In this document: piece by piece, positions 4,329 to 5,187 of the stretch | Layout: every line of letters starts with the position of its first letter | Numbering within the stretch: position 1 is the first letter of the stretch | NCBI GenBank assembly: GCA_900753285.1 | Contig: CAADYN010000191.1 | Location: forward strand, 1-5,187 | From: Clostridia bacterium | GTDB lineage: Bacteria > Bacillota > Clostridia > Oscillospirales > CAG-272 | DNA length: 5,187 bases | Reading direction: 5' to 3' | Position numbers and translations under genes: made by a program | The notes under the pieces: generated by a model | Told to the model about the DNA's origin: nothing | Seen by the model: only the letters and a program-made list of their open reading frames with translations | Databases searched by the model: none

Positions 4329-5187
4329 ATGTCAGTAGTAACAAATCGTATTGCTAACTTACAGGCTGAGATGAAAAAGCTCGGCATTGATGCGGTATAT
4401 GTAAACTCCGCGGAAAACCACCTCTATTTCTCAGGCTTCGACAATCCCGACGGATATGTTGTAATAACTTTCGACAAGACCTACCTCTTCGCCGACTCCC
4501 GCTATATTGAAGCCGCTAAGGCAGAAGCGGACAAGTCCATTGTAGTTTGCCTCCCCGGTCAGCCGACAGTCAAGGAGCTTGTTCACGACCTCGGAATAAA
4601 GTCCATAGGCTACGAGGATGAGAGAATGACCTGCGCGGGACTTGAAGGACTGAAGCGTTCAGTTGGCGACGACAAGGTTGAATACAAGCCGATGGGCGGA
4701 CTTTTCGTTGAAATCCGTTCCTACAAGACAGAGGATGAAGTTGAGAACATCGTAGCCGCTCAGAGAATTGCTGAAGGCGCGTTCCAGCACATCTTAAAGA
4801 CTATAACCCGCGACATGACAGAGATAGAGGTTGCGGCAGAGCTTGAATACTACATGAAGAGAAACGGAAGCCAGAAGCCCTCGTTCGATACCATCTGCGT
4901 GTCCGGCACAGCTTCGTCAAGACCACACGGCGTTCCGAGAAACGTAAGACTTGAAAGCGGCTTCCTCACAATGGACTACGGCGCTATGGTTAACGGATAC
5001 CACTCCGACATGACCAGAACCATCGTTATAGGCAAGGCTGACGAGGACATGAAGAAGCTCTACAACACCGTTCTGAAAGCTCAGCTTGCCGCAATCGACG
5101 CGATAACCGAGGGCGCAAAGAACGCCGACATGGACAAGGTAGCGCGCGACGTCATCGACAATGCCGGATACAAGGGATATTTCAGCC
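4329..5187 (+). CDS. Xaa-Pro aminopeptidase (M24B family), 3' end cut by window
   Basis: The first 286 residues of a cytoplasmic metallopeptidase that removes an N-terminal residue preceding proline or splits Xaa-Pro dipeptides. The start is set by AAAGGA (4313-4318), which overlaps the yqeG stop, ten bases before the ATG. The N-terminal creatinase-like domain spans about 1-130 (RIANLQAEMKKLGIDAVYV; YLFADSRYIEAA). The pita-bread catalytic domain begins near 135, with FDTICVSG and PHG (His200), MDYGA (Asp216) and GYHSDMTRT (Asp227). The two aspartates are metal ligands. The remaining His and two Glu ligands, which normally follow the YFS at the cut, lie outside the window. The family is usually about 350-360 residues, so roughly 70 are missing through the window edge, not through mutation. 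pepP-type and pepQ-type members cannot be told apart with certainty; the length of the N-terminal domain fits the short Firmicutes aminopeptidase P form (YqhT-like). Confidence 0.93.
   Translation, partial: MSVVTNRIANLQAEMKKLGIDAVYVNSAENHLYFSGFDNPDGYVVITFDKTYLFADSRYIEAAKAEADKSIVVCLPGQPTVKELVHDLGIKSIGYEDERMTCAGLEGLKRSVGDDKVEYKPMGGLFVEIRSYKTEDEVENIVAAQRIAEGAFQHILKTITRDMTEIEVAAELEYYMKRNGSQKPSFDTICVSGTASSRPHGVPRNVRLESGFLTMDYGAMVNGYHSDMTRTIVIGKADEDMKKLYNTVLKAQLAAIDAITEGAKNADMDKVARDVIDNAGYKGYFS

Noticed and set aside
1..5187. Search for CRISPR repeats, insertion sequence ends, tRNA/rRNA, phage or defence genes
   Set aside because: No regularly spaced repeats, transposase motifs, cloverleaf folds or defence-type domains seen; all long frames are explained by six metabolic or housekeeping genes.

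Overview
This 5.2 kb window encodes six genes, all on the + strand and tightly packed. It looks like ordinary chromosome of a Gram-positive Clostridia-type bacterium. The support for that is strong purine-rich ribosome binding sites (GGAGG/GGGAGG), sigma-A-type promoters with TG-extended -10 boxes, mid-range GC, and a YqeG phosphatase gene followed directly by an Xaa-Pro aminopeptidase gene. A gut or rumen Oscillospiraceae/Ruminococcus-like host is my best guess from overall style; no marker gene proves it.

Layout. (1) Bases 1-1771: a good promoter (-35 at 6-11, -10 at 30-35) drives an MFS transporter of the FucP/MFSD4-like type. A phosphinothricin-acetyltransferase-like GNAT enzyme follows, its ATG directly abutting the transporter's TAA in the same frame. 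(2) Bases 1772-3652: a near-consensus promoter (TTGACA, 17-base spacer, TATACT), with a perfect inverted repeat across its -35 box, leads into a cytoplasmic alpha/beta hydrolase. A Gfo/Idh/MocA-type NAD(P)-dependent oxidoreductase follows 43 bases later. (3) Bases 3653-3791: a non-coding stretch with a TATAAT-like element and a 12-bp terminator-like hairpin separating the modules. (4) Bases 3792-5187: yqeG (HAD class IIIA phosphatase) and, 15 bases on, an M24B Xaa-Pro aminopeptidase cut by the window's right edge.

How the genes may work together. The transporter/acetyltransferase pair is translationally coupled and may import or export, and acetylate, a small amine or amino-acid-like compound. 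The hydrolase and oxidoreductase could act in succession on a carbohydrate derivative, since hydrolases of this kind and Gfo/Idh enzymes recur in sugar-use loci. Substrates cannot be read from the sequence. The yqeG-peptidase pair is housekeeping in character, and in related bacteria the next gene is often efp (elongation factor P).

I found no mobile element, CRISPR array, tRNA/rRNA or clear novel multi-gene system. The points worth a second look are small: the palindrome on the second promoter, a possible leader peptide and alternative hairpins before the hydrolase, a 12-bp tandem duplication inside the acetyltransferase, a missing Rossmann glycine motif in the oxidoreductase, and that gene's distinct codon bias.
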